DNA of 64,000 nt, from assembly GCF_900115045.1 (NCBI RefSeq), contig NZ_FOVC01000001.1:62001-126000 (forward strand). Reading direction: 5' to 3'. A program made the translations under genes and the position numbers. Source of the DNA: Izhakiella capsodis. Lineage in GTDB: Bacteria > Pseudomonadota > Gammaproteobacteria > Enterobacterales > Enterobacteriaceae. This document shows positions 36,103 to 44,623 of this stretch, piece by piece (position 1 is the stretch's first letter; every line of letters starts with the position of its first letter). The notes beneath the pieces were generated by a model. It saw only the letters and a list, made by a program, of their open reading frames with translations. It was not told the DNA's origin and searched no databases.

Positions 36103-36844
36103 TAAACGCGCGGTAGCTCAGGCTTTTGGCCGTGCGGCGCAAATGTACCAGCAGCATGATGTTTTGCAGCGTCTGTGCGGCGAACGGCTGCTGCGGCTGG
36201 CCGCCATTCAAACGCCCGGACGTTTACTGGATGCGGGCTGCGGCCCGGGAGGATTCAGCCGCCATTTCAGCGCCGGCGGCTGGCAGGTGACCGCCCTTGA
36301 TATTTCCCCGGCGATGCTGGCCGAAGCCGAACGTCAGGCCTCGGCATGGCGCTATATCTGTGGCGACATTGAAGACATACCATCTGACATTGGCCGTTTT
36401 GATCTGAGCTGGAGCAATCTGGCGGTGCAGTGGTGCGCTAATCTCCGTCAGGCCATCGGTGAGCTGGTGCGCGTGACGCGGCCGGGGGGGCAGGTACTGT
36501 TCTCCACCCTGGGTGCTGAATCACTGCGAGAAATGCGTCAGGCATGGTGTGGGCTTGGAGCGCCTCCGCCGGTAAATGCATTCAGGACGCTGGGCGCAAT
36601 CCAGCAACAATTGTCAGGACTGGCGGTGCGCTGGCGGCGTGATGAACTGACGCTGCATTTTGCTGATATTCGTCTGGCGTTACAGTCGCTGAAAGGCATA
36701 GGTGCGACCCATTTACATCGCTTTCCGGCACGTCAGCCGCTGACCCGTAGTCGGCTGACTATGCTGGCGCAGCACTGGCCACGCGATGCGACGGGTTTTA
36801 AGCTGACTTATGAAATTATTCTGGGAGTGATTGATGGGGGTTAA
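36089..36844 (+). CDS. bioC: Malonyl-ACP O-methyltransferase (BioC)
   Basis: BioC (251 residues) methylates malonyl-ACP so that the fatty-acid pathway can build the pimelate chain. The SAM-binding LLDAGCGPGG and the SWSNLAVQWC and SLKGIGATHLHR blocks match E. coli BioC. The frame is open far upstream inside bioF, but similarity begins at the ATG at 36089 (VNKRAVAQAFGRAA). The start lies within the end of bioF, so translation is probably coupled. Confidence 0.94.
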   Translation: MQQVNKRAVAQAFGRAAQMYQQHDVLQRLCGERLLRLAAIQTPGRLLDAGCGPGGFSRHFSAGGWQVTALDISPAMLAEAERQASAWRYICGDIEDIPSDIGRFDLSWSNLAVQWCANLRQAIGELVRVTRPGGQVLFSTLGAESLREMRQAWCGLGAPPPVNAFRTLGAIQQQLSGLAVRWRRDELTLHFADIRLALQSLKGIGATHLHRFPARQPLTRSRLTMLAQHWPRDATGFKLTYEIILGVIDGG

Positions 36845-37505
36845 ACGTTTTTTCGTTACCGGTACGGATACGGATGCAGGGAAAACCGTTGTCAGTTGTG
36901 CGCTGCTTCAGACGGCGAAATCAGCCGGATATTGTCCGGTAGGTTACAAGCCGGTGGCTTCCGGCTGTGACATGACGGCAGAGGGGTTACGTAATGAGGA
37001 TGCACTGGCCTTGCAGCGCAACAGCGTGCCGAATGTGTCTTATGATCAGGTTAATCCCCTGTCCTTTGCTGAAGCGACTGCGCCGCACATCATCAGCGAA
37101 GCGCTGAACCAGCCCATTTCTTTCACGGTGCTTTCTGAAGGACTACGCCAGCTTGAACGGCACGCCGACTGGATACTGGTCGAGGGGGCCGGTGGCTGGT
37201 ATACGCCGCTATCAGCCTCACAAACCTTTGCTGACTGGGTAGTCGCGGAGCAACTTCCGGTGATTCTGGTGGTTGGTATGCGACTTGGTTGTATCAACCA
37301 CGCCATGCTGACCGCCGAGGCCGTCCGTGCTTGCGGCTTGAGGCTGGCAGGCTGGATTGCTAACGATGTTGTGATGCCGGGAAAACGTCATCAGGCGTAC
37401 CTGCAAGCTTTGCAGCAGAGGCTGCCTGCGTCGTGGCTGGGCGAGTTACCCCATCAGCCTGATCCTGACTCGCACGATCTGAGCGGTTTTCTGAGATTAC
37501 CTTGA
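36834..37505 (+). CDS. bioD: Dethiobiotin synthetase (BioD)
   Basis: BioD (223 residues) closes the ureido ring of dethiobiotin using CO2 and ATP. The P-loop FVTGTDTDAGKTVVSCALL, the substrate Lys in GYKPVASG, LVEGAGGWYTP and LGCINHAMLTAEA are all present. I chose the ATG at 36834, 11 bases inside the end of bioC, behind GGGAG. Its last 52 bases overlap the end of a convergent ABC ATPase gene. Confidence 0.95.
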   Translation: MGVKRFFVTGTDTDAGKTVVSCALLQTAKSAGYCPVGYKPVASGCDMTAEGLRNEDALALQRNSVPNVSYDQVNPLSFAEATAPHIISEALNQPISFTVLSEGLRQLERHADWILVEGAGGWYTPLSASQTFADWVVAEQLPVILVVGMRLGCINHAMLTAEAVRACGLRLAGWIANDVVMPGKRHQAYLQALQQRLPASWLGELPHQPDPDSHDLSGFLRLP

Positions 37506-38173
37506 TTCATACCGTGAGCTATGTGCTGACCATACGCCACGTGTAGCAGCAGAAAATGATCGGCAACGCGCTGGATCAGGCTGAGGCGCTGCTGAAGTAG
37601 TAGAATGGTCAGCCCAAAATCGTGATTAAGACGATGGATCAGGGTGACCATCTCCTCTTCCCGCCGGGGGGACATCCCCCCGGTGGGGTCATCAAGGATC
37701 AGCAGCTGCGGCTGCGGTACCAGCGCGCGCGCCAGTGCCAGCTGTCGCTGCAGGTCGGCAGGTAGTTGGCCGCTGCGCTGATGTCGCAGCGAAAACAGTA
37801 CCGGAAACAGTTGATAAAGCATTGGCGGAATGGTCCGCTGCTGAACCCCGGCCAGCAGGGCAATCAGTAAATTCTCCTCCACTGTCATCTGCGTAAAAAT
37901 TTGGCTTCGCTGCGATAAGCAACCGATGCCCATTGCCGCTCTGGTTTCACCAGGCTGATTGAGCAGGTTAGCGGGCGGTGATCCGGCCTGGTGCCAAGTG
38001 ATAGAACCGCTGTTGATGGGTAAACGACCCATAATGCAGTTGACCAGCGTCGTTTTGCCGGTACCTGAGCGCCCGATGATGGCGGTGCAGGTTCCGGGCA
38101 GGAGATCGAGGTCGATATCGCGCAAGACAGGCTGCTTGCCATAAAACTGATTGACTGAACGTACACTCAGCAT
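37454..38173 (-). CDS. Orphan ABC ATPase, UrtE/LivF-like, with degenerate motifs
   Basis: This 239-residue protein resembles the ATPase subunits of branched-chain amino acid or urea importers (UrtE/LivF): MLSVRSVNQFYGKQPVLRDI is followed by Walker A IGRSGTGKTTLVNCIMG and Walker B LLILDDPTGGMSP. The signature normally reading LSGGQ is LPADLQRQLALARAL here, and the catalytic Glu after Walker B is Asp. No permease or binding-protein genes adjoin it, and its end overlaps bioD by 52 bases. I chose the ATG at 38173 behind GGAGAAGAG; the open upstream extension has no family match. It may be a decaying relic or may serve another role. Confidence 0.7.
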   Translation of the reverse strand: MLSVRSVNQFYGKQPVLRDIDLDLLPGTCTAIIGRSGTGKTTLVNCIMGRLPINSGSITWHQAGSPPANLLNQPGETRAAMGIGCLSQRSQIFTQMTVEENLLIALLAGVQQRTIPPMLYQLFPVLFSLRHQRSGQLPADLQRQLALARALVPQPQLLILDDPTGGMSPRREEEMVTLIHRLNHDFGLTILLLQQRLSLIQRVADHFLLLHVAYGQHIAHGMNQGNLRKPLRSCESGSG

Positions 38174-38664
38174 GCTCTCTTCTCCGGAAAGTTCAAACCT
38201 GATTGCGCACGCTCTGCGTCGTCTGGCAAAAGGCAATGCGTGCTGACTCCGGGGATGCTGGAGCCTCACGGGTATTCCCCCGGTAAACCTGAATGCCCCG
38301 AGGTTAACCAAGCAATTATCAGGCCAGTTTATTAACGCAGGGTAGAATGCTGTGTAAACCTGACATTGCGGCCGAATATCAGGTTAATAAGAGGAGAAAA
38401 ATTGGAGGATAGCGCAGCAAATGATTGCACATTTTTGGTGCCGGATTAAACGGCAGCTGGTGCAATTGCCAGTCAGCGGAGCAGACTGTTATCGGCGGGG
38501 GATTAAGTATCACTTGCATCGGCGAAATTGCCAACTTTTTACCCATCCAGACTGATTTTTTTACTGACGTTACAGTGAAAAAAAAACAAAAAAAATTATT
38601 TAGCCCGCGTTGCGCAATTCGATGGTGATTTATACACCTCAGCAGCATCAAGTGCTGTCATCAG

Positions 38665-38687
38665 TTATCCACCATTCCTGTGGATAA
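38665..38687. promoter_or_regulatory. Inverted pair of DnaA boxes upstream of uvrB
   Basis: TTATCCACC (38665-38673) and TGTGGATAA (38679-38687) face each other. The second is a perfect DnaA box (complement TTATCCACA) and the first differs in its last base. A DnaA site is known upstream of E. coli uvrB. Confidence 0.65.
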
Positions 38688-38973
38688 CCATGTGCATTAG
38701 CGAGTGAAAACTCGCAGTAAGCGAGAGTGGACGCGGGTTAGGCTTGAAGTGCCGCGAAAGCCATCTGAAATGAATTTATCTTTTTAATCAATAAGTTAAA
38801 TAAAATCAATACGGGTGAGAATTTTCTGATGCCTGATGAGACTTCGGACTATTTACCCTTGACATTTGTTAAATCTTCTTCTCTTTTGGGGATAACCCCT
38901 ATTGCTGCAAGCGGAGGCTTCTTATCGCGATGAAGAAAGAGTAAAAGCCAAATCATACGGTAAAATCGGCCTT

Positions 38974-38993
38974 TACTGTATATTCATACAGAG
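38974..38993 (+). promoter_or_regulatory. LexA (SOS) box of uvrB
   Basis: The core CTGTATATTCATACAG (38976-38991) has the invariant CTG-N10-CAG and closely follows the consensus TACTGTATATATATACAGTA. It lies 78 bases before uvrB, so uvrB should be DNA-damage inducible. Confidence 0.92.
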
Positions 38994-39070
38994 AAGGAAG
39001 TTGGTAAAAAGTTAGTCGCGAACTAGAATAGTGGTCTCCCCACTTTCTCCCGACGGCAGGCAGCGCGCAA

Positions 39071-41095
39071 ATGAGTAAAGCTTTAAAACTGAATTCTGTT
39101 TTCAAACCGGCCGGCGACCAGCCTGAGGCTATCCGCCGGTTGAAAGAGGGGCTGGAAGATGGTCTGGCCCATCAGACGCTGCTGGGCGTAACAGGATCGG
39201 GTAAAACTTTTACTGTGGCTAATGTGATCGCTGATTTACAGCGGCCGACGATGGTGCTGGCACCTAACAAGACCCTGGCGGCTCAGCTGTATGGTGAAAT
39301 GAAAGCGTTTTTTCCGGAAAATGCGGTTGAATATTTCGTTTCCTATTACGACTACTATCAGCCTGAAGCCTATGTCCCCAGTTCAGATACCTTCATTGAG
39401 AAAGACGCCTCGATCAATGAACACATTGAACAGATGCGGCTTTCTGCCACTAAAGCGCTGCTGGAGCGTCGCGATGTCGTGGTGGTGGCATCGGTCTCCG
39501 CCATATATGGCCTGGGCGATCCAGATCTTTACTTAAAAATGATGCTGCATCTTACCCGTGGCATGATTATCGATCAGCGTTCTATCCTGCGCCGACTGGC
39601 TGAGTTGCAGTACACGCGCAACGACCAGGCCTTTCAGCGCGGCACCTTTCGCGTTCGCGGTGAGGTCATCGATATTTTCCCGGCTGAATCCGACGATATT
39701 GCACTGCGCGTCGAACTGTTCGACGATGAGGTTGAACGTCTGTCGCTATTCGATCCTCTGACCGGTCAGATAGAAAGCACGATCGCCCGCTTTACCGTCT
39801 ACCCCAAAACGCATTACGTTACGCCGCGTGAGCGTATGCTTCAGGCAATGGAAGAGATAAAAGTTGAGCTGGCTGACCGGCGTAACACGTTGCTGGCGAA
39901 CAATAAACTGCTGGAAGAGCAGCGCCTGTCGCAGCGCACGCAGTTTGATTTAGAAATGATGAATGAGCTTGGCTACTGCTCGGGAATTGAAAACTACTCC
40001 CGCTACCTCTCCGGGCGCGGACCGGGCGAACCTCCGCCGACGCTATTTGATTATCTGCCGGCAGATGGATTGCTGGTTATTGACGAGTCACACGTTACTA
40101 TTCCGCAAATTGGCGGTATGTATCGCGGTGACCGTGCGCGGAAAGAAACGCTGGTCGAGTATGGTTTTCGCCTGCCTTCAGCGCTGGATAATCGCCCGAT
40201 GAAGTTCGAAGAGTTCGAGTCGCTGGCACCGCAGACGATTTATGTTTCTGCGACGCCCGGAAACTATGAACTGGAAAAATCTGGCGGCGATGTGATCGAT
40301 CAAGTGGTACGACCTACCGGCTTGCTTGATCCTCTGCTGGAAGTCCGGCCGGTGAGCACTCAGGTCGATGATTTGCTGTCGGAAATCCGTAAGCGCGCGG
40401 CAATAAACGAGCGTGTGCTTGTGACGACGCTGACTAAACGGATGGCCGAAGATTTGACCGAATATCTGGAGGAGCATGGCGAGCGGGTCCGCTATCTGCA
40501 CTCGGATATTGATACCGTCGAGCGCGTGGAGATCATCCGTGATCTGCGTCTTGGTGAGTTTGACGTACTGGTCGGTATTAACCTGCTGCGCGAGGGGTTG
40601 GATATGCCTGAAGTGTCACTGGTGGCGATCCTTGATGCCGATAAGGAAGGCTTTCTGCGTTCAGAGCGTTCACTGATCCAGACCATTGGGCGTGCAGCGC
40701 GTAACATTAATGGCAAAGCCATTCTTTACGGCGACAAAATTACGCCTTCAATGGCACGTGCTATTGAGGAGACAGAGCGCCGCCGAGAAAAGCAACAGCG
40801 TTACAATGAAGAAAATGGCATTGTGCCGCAGGCACTGAACAAAAAAGTCGCCGATATTCTCGAACTGGGCCAGGGCGTCAGTAAAAGCCGAAACGGCAGA
40901 ATGGGCGCCAAAACTAAGATTGTCGCTGAATCGGATATTGAATATCAGTCGCTCACGCCACAAGCACTACAAAAAAAGATTCAGCAGCTGGAATCTCAGA
41001 TGCAAAAGCATGCGCAGAATCTGGAGTTCGAAGAGGCGGCCCGTATACGCGACCTGCTACACCAGCTACGCGAACAGTTTATTGCCGCCTCCTGA
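39071..41095 (+). CDS. uvrB: UvrB, excinuclease subunit B
   Basis: UvrB (674 residues) is the damage-verifying helicase-like subunit of UvrABC nucleotide excision repair. Walker A is LLGVTGSGKTFTVANV, the damage-probing beta-hairpin is SYYDYYQPEAYVP, the DEAD-like box is LVIDESHVT, and helicase motif VI is QTIGRAARNINGKAI. The C-terminal UVR domain (about 633-668, LESQMQKHAQNLEFEEAARIRD) binds UvrC. The length is one residue more than in E. coli. Confidence 0.98.
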   Translation: MSKALKLNSVFKPAGDQPEAIRRLKEGLEDGLAHQTLLGVTGSGKTFTVANVIADLQRPTMVLAPNKTLAAQLYGEMKAFFPENAVEYFVSYYDYYQPEAYVPSSDTFIEKDASINEHIEQMRLSATKALLERRDVVVVASVSAIYGLGDPDLYLKMMLHLTRGMIIDQRSILRRLAELQYTRNDQAFQRGTFRVRGEVIDIFPAESDDIALRVELFDDEVERLSLFDPLTGQIESTIARFTVYPKTHYVTPRERMLQAMEEIKVELADRRNTLLANNKLLEEQRLSQRTQFDLEMMNELGYCSGIENYSRYLSGRGPGEPPPTLFDYLPADGLLVIDESHVTIPQIGGMYRGDRARKETLVEYGFRLPSALDNRPMKFEEFESLAPQTIYVSATPGNYELEKSGGDVIDQVVRPTGLLDPLLEVRPVSTQVDDLLSEIRKRAAINERVLVTTLTKRMAEDLTEYLEEHGERVRYLHSDIDTVERVEIIRDLRLGEFDVLVGINLLREGLDMPEVSLVAILDADKEGFLRSERSLIQTIGRAARNINGKAILYGDKITPSMARAIEETERRREKQQRYNEENGIVPQALNKKVADILELGQGVSKSRNGRMGAKTKIVAESDIEYQSLTPQALQKKIQQLESQMQKHAQNLEFEEAARIRDLLHQLREQFIAAS

Positions 41096-41114
41096 TTCTG
41101 GGGCGGTTGACGAT

Positions 41115-42050
41115 TTAGGCCAACTTGTCGTGATGTAATGGCGGTTTATTAGCCTGGAGGGCGTGCTCCAGAGCGATATGCAGCAGGTGGCGGTCGTGAC
41201 GATAGGGAATATCATCCGCTTCCAGCGGTTTCTGCACCACCATACGTTCGCTAAGGGGGTCGACGTTTGCATGCGGACCGACCAGCAACGTGTCAATGAC
41301 CTTTTTACCGATCGCACGCTCCATTATTTCCAGCTTACCAGCCAGTGTCAGACTGGCTGCTGCCGGGCTGAGTTCTTTGCCCAGATTATCGATGAATATC
41401 AGGGAGGCGGGCGTACGGCGCAGCGCCTGGGCAATCTCAGCGACCAGCAGTACCGGCATCAGGCTGGTATAGAAGCTGCCGGGACCGATTAGGATTAGAT
41501 CGGCTTCACTGATCGCCTCGACCGCCTCACGCGTCGCGTCCACAGCAGGCTCCAGCAGCAGCTTCTGTGGCGGTTGCGGCATCTGATCAATGGACGTTTC
41601 ACCCTGTACGGTGTTGCCTTCAGCGTCGACCGCGACCAAATCCACCGTCTGCTCCGACATCGGAATAAGAAAAGCGTCGATTCTTAATAAATTACGGATC
41701 AGGTTAAGGGCCTCAAGGGGGCGTACACTCAGGTGATCGAGCGCTTTGAGCATCAGATTCCCCAGATTATGACCGGCCAGTTCGCCGTTACCCGTAAAGC
41801 GGTATTCGAACATGGCAGAGGCAATGCTGGGTTCGGTAATCAGTTGATTCAGGCAGTTGCGCATATCACCCCAGGCGATGCCGCCTTCGGAACGGCGGAT
41901 ACGTCCCGTCGAACCGCCATTATCGGTGGTGGTAACGATGCCGGTCAGCCGGGAGCCGAGCGAAGAGAGCGAGGACATGACACGGCCCAGGCCATGCCCG
42001 CCGCCTAAGGCCACCACTCTGTCGAGATCGGCCAATGAGCGATTACGCAT
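41115..42050 (-). CDS. ybhK: YbhK, YvcK/CofD-like protein
   Basis: This 311-residue gluconeogenesis-factor (YvcK) family protein has the phospholactate-transferase-like fold. VVALGGGHGLGRV and TTTDNGGSTGRIRRSEGG form the nucleotide-sugar-binding part, with GDMRNCLNQL and IGPGSFYTSLMPVLLV further on. In Bacillus YvcK affects cell shape and carbon use; in enterobacteria the role is unclear. I chose the ATG at 42050 (AAGGAA upstream); the open extension to 42113 is unrelated. It is convergent with uvrB. Confidence 0.92.
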   Translation of the reverse strand: MRNRSLADLDRVVALGGGHGLGRVMSSLSSLGSRLTGIVTTTDNGGSTGRIRRSEGGIAWGDMRNCLNQLITEPSIASAMFEYRFTGNGELAGHNLGNLMLKALDHLSVRPLEALNLIRNLLRIDAFLIPMSEQTVDLVAVDAEGNTVQGETSIDQMPQPPQKLLLEPAVDATREAVEAISEADLILIGPGSFYTSLMPVLLVAEIAQALRRTPASLIFIDNLGKELSPAAASLTLAGKLEIMERAIGKKVIDTLLVGPHANVDPLSERMVVQKPLEADDIPYRHDRHLLHIALEHALQANKPPLHHDKLA

Positions 42051-42170
42051 AAATTTCCTTTGATCATAGTCCGTACAAAAACAGCGCCTAACGGAGAGAT
42101 CCGCCGTTATCACTGCCTGATGGTCGCGCTTATGTTAACGTATTCGGCGTCGTGAATGCGGTGAAAAAAA

Positions 42171-42194
42171 CGATATATATCAATATATATAGCG
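42171..42194 (+). promoter_or_regulatory. Probable ModE box before moaA
   Basis: A 24-base near-palindrome runs CGATATATAT-CA-ATATATATAG-CG, with outer CG pairs and TATATAT arms. It has the same length and outline as the modA box at 26031. ModE-molybdate activates moaA in E. coli. The site lies about 95 bases before the riboswitch, suitable for an activator. Confidence 0.65.
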
Positions 42195-42263
42195 AAAACG
42201 GCATTTGGCAAAGTTGATTGTTGGCAGTAGAATCAGCAGGAATTATTACACGCAGGTGTAATG

Positions 42264-42370
42264 ACACTTAAGCCTGAATACCTAAGTCCATCGGATAGGG
42301 TATCCAGGCCGCAACGTAGTGTTGCCAGGGTGCAGAAAGAAATGACGGCATCTCCCGATTCTGGAAAGGT
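42264..42370 (+). ncRNA. Molybdenum-cofactor riboswitch (Moco RNA motif)
   Basis: The leader before moaA contains the motif blocks ACACTTAAGCCTG, CCAGGCCGCAACG, TTGCCAGGG, AGAAAGAAATGACGGC and CTCCCGATTCTGGAAAGGTG. These follow the E. coli moaA leader, including AAGAAATGAC and the closing CTGGAAAGGTG that holds the ribosome site. The element should shut down moaA when cofactor is plentiful. The ATG codons inside it (42261, 42342) are therefore RNA structure, not starts. Boundaries are approximate. Confidence 0.88.
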
Positions 42371-42377
42371 GTTTCTC

Positions 42378-43364
42378 TTGCCACAATTTACCGATAGCTT
42401 TGCCCGCCGGTTTTATTACCTGCGTTTGTCGATCACTGACGTGTGCAATTTTCGTTGCACTTATTGCCTGCCTGATGGTTACAGGCCCGATAGCCGGGCG
42501 CAAAAATCCTTTCTGTCGCGGGATGAAATACGCCGTGTTACCCGTGCATTTGCGGCCTCTGGCACTGAAAAGGTACGGATTACCGGCGGTGAACCCTCAA
42601 TGCGGCGCGACCTCACCGACATTATTGCGGCGATAAACGAGAATCCTCAGATCCGGCAAATTGCCATGACCACTAACGGTTACCGTTTAGCGCGTGATGT
42701 CGTCAGGTGGCGTAACGCCGGGCTGAGTGCGCTGAATGTGAGTATCGACAGCCTTGATCCCGTTCAGTTTCATGCCATTACCGGTCAGGATAAATTACGG
42801 CAGGTGATTGCGGGTATCGATGCAGCATTTGCCGCCGGTTTTAGCCAGATAAAAGTCAATACCGTCCTGATGCGTGATCTTAATCACAACCGGCTGCAGC
42901 AGTTTCTCGACTGGATCCGTCCGCGGCCAATTCAGCTGCGTTTTATTGAGTTAATGGAAACCGGGGAAGGCAGCGCGCTATTTCGTCAGCATCACGTTTC
43001 CGGTGCAGTCATTCGCGACCAGCTGTTGGCTTCGGGCTGGACCGCTCAGCCACGGCAGCGTAGTGCCGGACCCGCGCAGGTTTTTTCGCATACGGATTAC
43101 CGGGGTGAAATTGGCCTTATCATGCCCTATGAAAAAGATTTCTGCGTCAGCTGCAACCGACTGCGCGTTTCCGCGCTGGGTAATCTGCATCTCTGCCTGT
43201 TTGGCGATGGTGGCGTGCCGCTGCGCGATCTGCTGGCAAGCGATGAGCAGCAGCTCGCTTTGCAGCAGCGAATTGCACGCAGTTTGCAGCAGAAAAGCGA
43301 GGGGCATTTTTTGCATCAGGGCAATACCGGCATAACGCAGAATCTTTCATTTATTGGCGGCTGA
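42378..43364 (+). CDS. moaA: GTP 3',8-cyclase (MoaA)
   Basis: MoaA (328 residues from this start) is the radical-SAM enzyme that begins molybdopterin synthesis from GTP. It has the N-terminal cluster CNFRCTYC, the GGEPS motif, and the C-terminal cluster CVSCNRLRVSALGNLHLC, and ends in GG. I chose the TTG at 42378 because PQFTDSFARRFYYLRLSI aligns with the E. coli start and AAGGTG lies about eight bases upstream. Earlier ATG codons lie in the riboswitch. A GTG at 42369 is an alternative. Confidence 0.93.
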   Translation: MPQFTDSFARRFYYLRLSITDVCNFRCTYCLPDGYRPDSRAQKSFLSRDEIRRVTRAFAASGTEKVRITGGEPSMRRDLTDIIAAINENPQIRQIAMTTNGYRLARDVVRWRNAGLSALNVSIDSLDPVQFHAITGQDKLRQVIAGIDAAFAAGFSQIKVNTVLMRDLNHNRLQQFLDWIRPRPIQLRFIELMETGEGSALFRQHHVSGAVIRDQLLASGWTAQPRQRSAGPAQVFSHTDYRGEIGLIMPYEKDFCVSCNRLRVSALGNLHLCLFGDGGVPLRDLLASDEQQLALQQRIARSLQQKSEGHFLHQGNTGITQNLSFIGG

Positions 43365-43380
43365 ATTTTGGAGAATGATG

Positions 43381-43896
43381 ATGGGAAAAGGCAGTGAAGT
43401 ATTTACAGCGTTAAATGTGGCGGTGCTAACGGTATCCGACAAACGTGATGCCAGCAATGACACCTCCGGTGACTTTCTACGTGAAGCCATCGGCGAAGCC
43501 GGCCATTTGGTGGCCGATCATGCCATAGTACCCGATAACCTCTACCGCATTCGCGCAGTCGTTTCTAACTGGATAGCCAGCCGCGACGTGCAGGTGGTTA
43601 TCGTCAATGGTGGCACCGGATTTAACGCTAAAAACTGTACCCCTGAGGCGCTTCTGCCGTTACTCGATCGGGAAGTGGAAGGCTTTGGTGAGATTTTCAG
43701 AATGGTCTCCTGGGAGGAGATAGGTAGCGCCACTCTGCAATCACGCGCCGTGGCCGGGCTGGCCAATCAGACATTAATTTTCGCGGTGCCGGGTTCAACG
43801 AGCGCCTGCCGCACGGCGTGGGAGCGCATTATTAGCGATCAGCTTGATGCGCGCACCGGACCCTGCACTTTTGTTTCTCACCTGAAGAAAATGTAG
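43381..43896 (+). CDS. moaB: MoaB, molybdenum cofactor protein
   Basis: MoaB (171 residues) belongs to the MogA/MoaB family that binds molybdopterin. E. coli MoaB is dispensable for cofactor synthesis. Conserved stretches are VAVLTVSDKRDASNDTSG, VNGGTGFNAKNCTPEA and FAVPGSTSACRTAWE. Three ATG codons occur in tandem (43375, 43378, 43381); the third has the best distance to TTGGAG (43368-43373). It is the second gene of moaABCDE. Confidence 0.93.
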   Translation: MGKGSEVFTALNVAVLTVSDKRDASNDTSGDFLREAIGEAGHLVADHAIVPDNLYRIRAVVSNWIASRDVQVVIVNGGTGFNAKNCTPEALLPLLDREVEGFGEIFRMVSWEEIGSATLQSRAVAGLANQTLIFAVPGSTSACRTAWERIISDQLDARTGPCTFVSHLKKM

Positions 43897-43898
43897 TT

Positions 43899-44384
43899 AT
43901 GACGCGGTTAACCCATATCAATCAGGCGGGTGAGGCGCATATGGTGGACGTGTCAGACAAAGCGGAAACTGTACGCGAAGCGCGCGCGGAGGCGCTGGTC
44001 GTTATGCGCCCGGCAACGTTACAGATGATTGTCGATGGCAAACATCACAAAGGTGACGTGTTCGCTACTGCGCGTATTGCTGGCATTCAGGCGGCAAAAC
44101 GGACCTGGGAGCTTATTCCGCTGTGCCATCCGCTGATGCTGAGCAAGGTAGAGGTGATGCTGGAGGCACAGCCAGAACATCAACGTGTGCGTATTGAGTC
44201 ATGCTGTCGTCTGAGCGGAAAAACCGGCGTTGAGATGGAGGCGCTGACTGCAGCATCGGTCGCGGCGCTGACCATTTATGACATGTGTAAAGCGGTACAA
44301 AAGGATATCGTCATTGAACAGCTGCGGTTGCTAAGTAAGCGCGGCGGGAAATCGGGTGATTTTGAGGTAAATAGCAATGATTAA
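43899..44384 (+). CDS. moaC: Cyclic pyranopterin monophosphate synthase (MoaC)
   Basis: MoaC (161 residues, same as E. coli) converts the MoaA product to cyclic pyranopterin monophosphate. It has MVDVSDKAETVREARAEA near the N terminus, GIQAAKRTWELIPLCHPL, and GKTGVEMEALTAASVAALTIYDMCKA, which carry the active-site Lys, His, Glu and Asp residues. It starts two bases after the moaB stop. Confidence 0.97.
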   Translation: MTRLTHINQAGEAHMVDVSDKAETVREARAEALVVMRPATLQMIVDGKHHKGDVFATARIAGIQAAKRTWELIPLCHPLMLSKVEVMLEAQPEHQRVRIESCCRLSGKTGVEMEALTAASVAALTIYDMCKAVQKDIVIEQLRLLSKRGGKSGDFEVNSND

Positions 44385-44622
44385 CGTTCTGTTTTTTGCT
44401 GAGGTGCGTGAACGGGTTGGTACCGCATCCTTAACGCTGGAGGCGGGCTATCCTGATGTCGCCGCGCTGCGGGATGCACTGGCGGCGCGCGATGAGCGCT
44501 GGGCGCTGGCTCTGACACCGGGCAAACTGCTGGCGGCGGTCAATCAGACGCTGGTTGCGCCGGATCATCCACTGAGTGCGGGCGATGAAGTGGCCTTTTT
44601 CCCCCCGGTTACCGGAGGCTAA
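44377..44622 (+). CDS. moaD: MoaD, small subunit of molybdopterin synthase
   Basis: MoaD (81 residues) is the ubiquitin-like sulfur carrier. Its C terminus FFPPVTGG ends in the Gly-Gly that is thiocarboxylated. The length equals the E. coli protein. It overlaps moaC by eight bases and is followed by moaE after one base. Confidence 0.97.
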   Translation: MINVLFFAEVRERVGTASLTLEAGYPDVAALRDALAARDERWALALTPGKLLAAVNQTLVAPDHPLSAGDEVAFFPPVTGG

Positions 44623-44623
44623 G

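Larger units (their letters stand above)
38174..39070. other. 900-base control region before uvrB
   Basis: No gene can be supported here; the longest frame (minus 38379-38651) contains runs of Phe and Leu from A/T tracts and has no family match. The region holds a palindromic DnaA-box pair at 38665-38687, a possible -35 element TTGACA near 38860, and an SOS box at 38974-38993. Its length and AT-rich content fit a regulatory region with several promoters, as known for E. coli uvrB. Confidence 0.6.

Noticed and set aside
42261..42377. N-terminal extension of moaA starting at ATG 42261 or 42342
   Set aside because: The DNA matches the Moco riboswitch, and similarity to MoaA begins only after TTG 42378.
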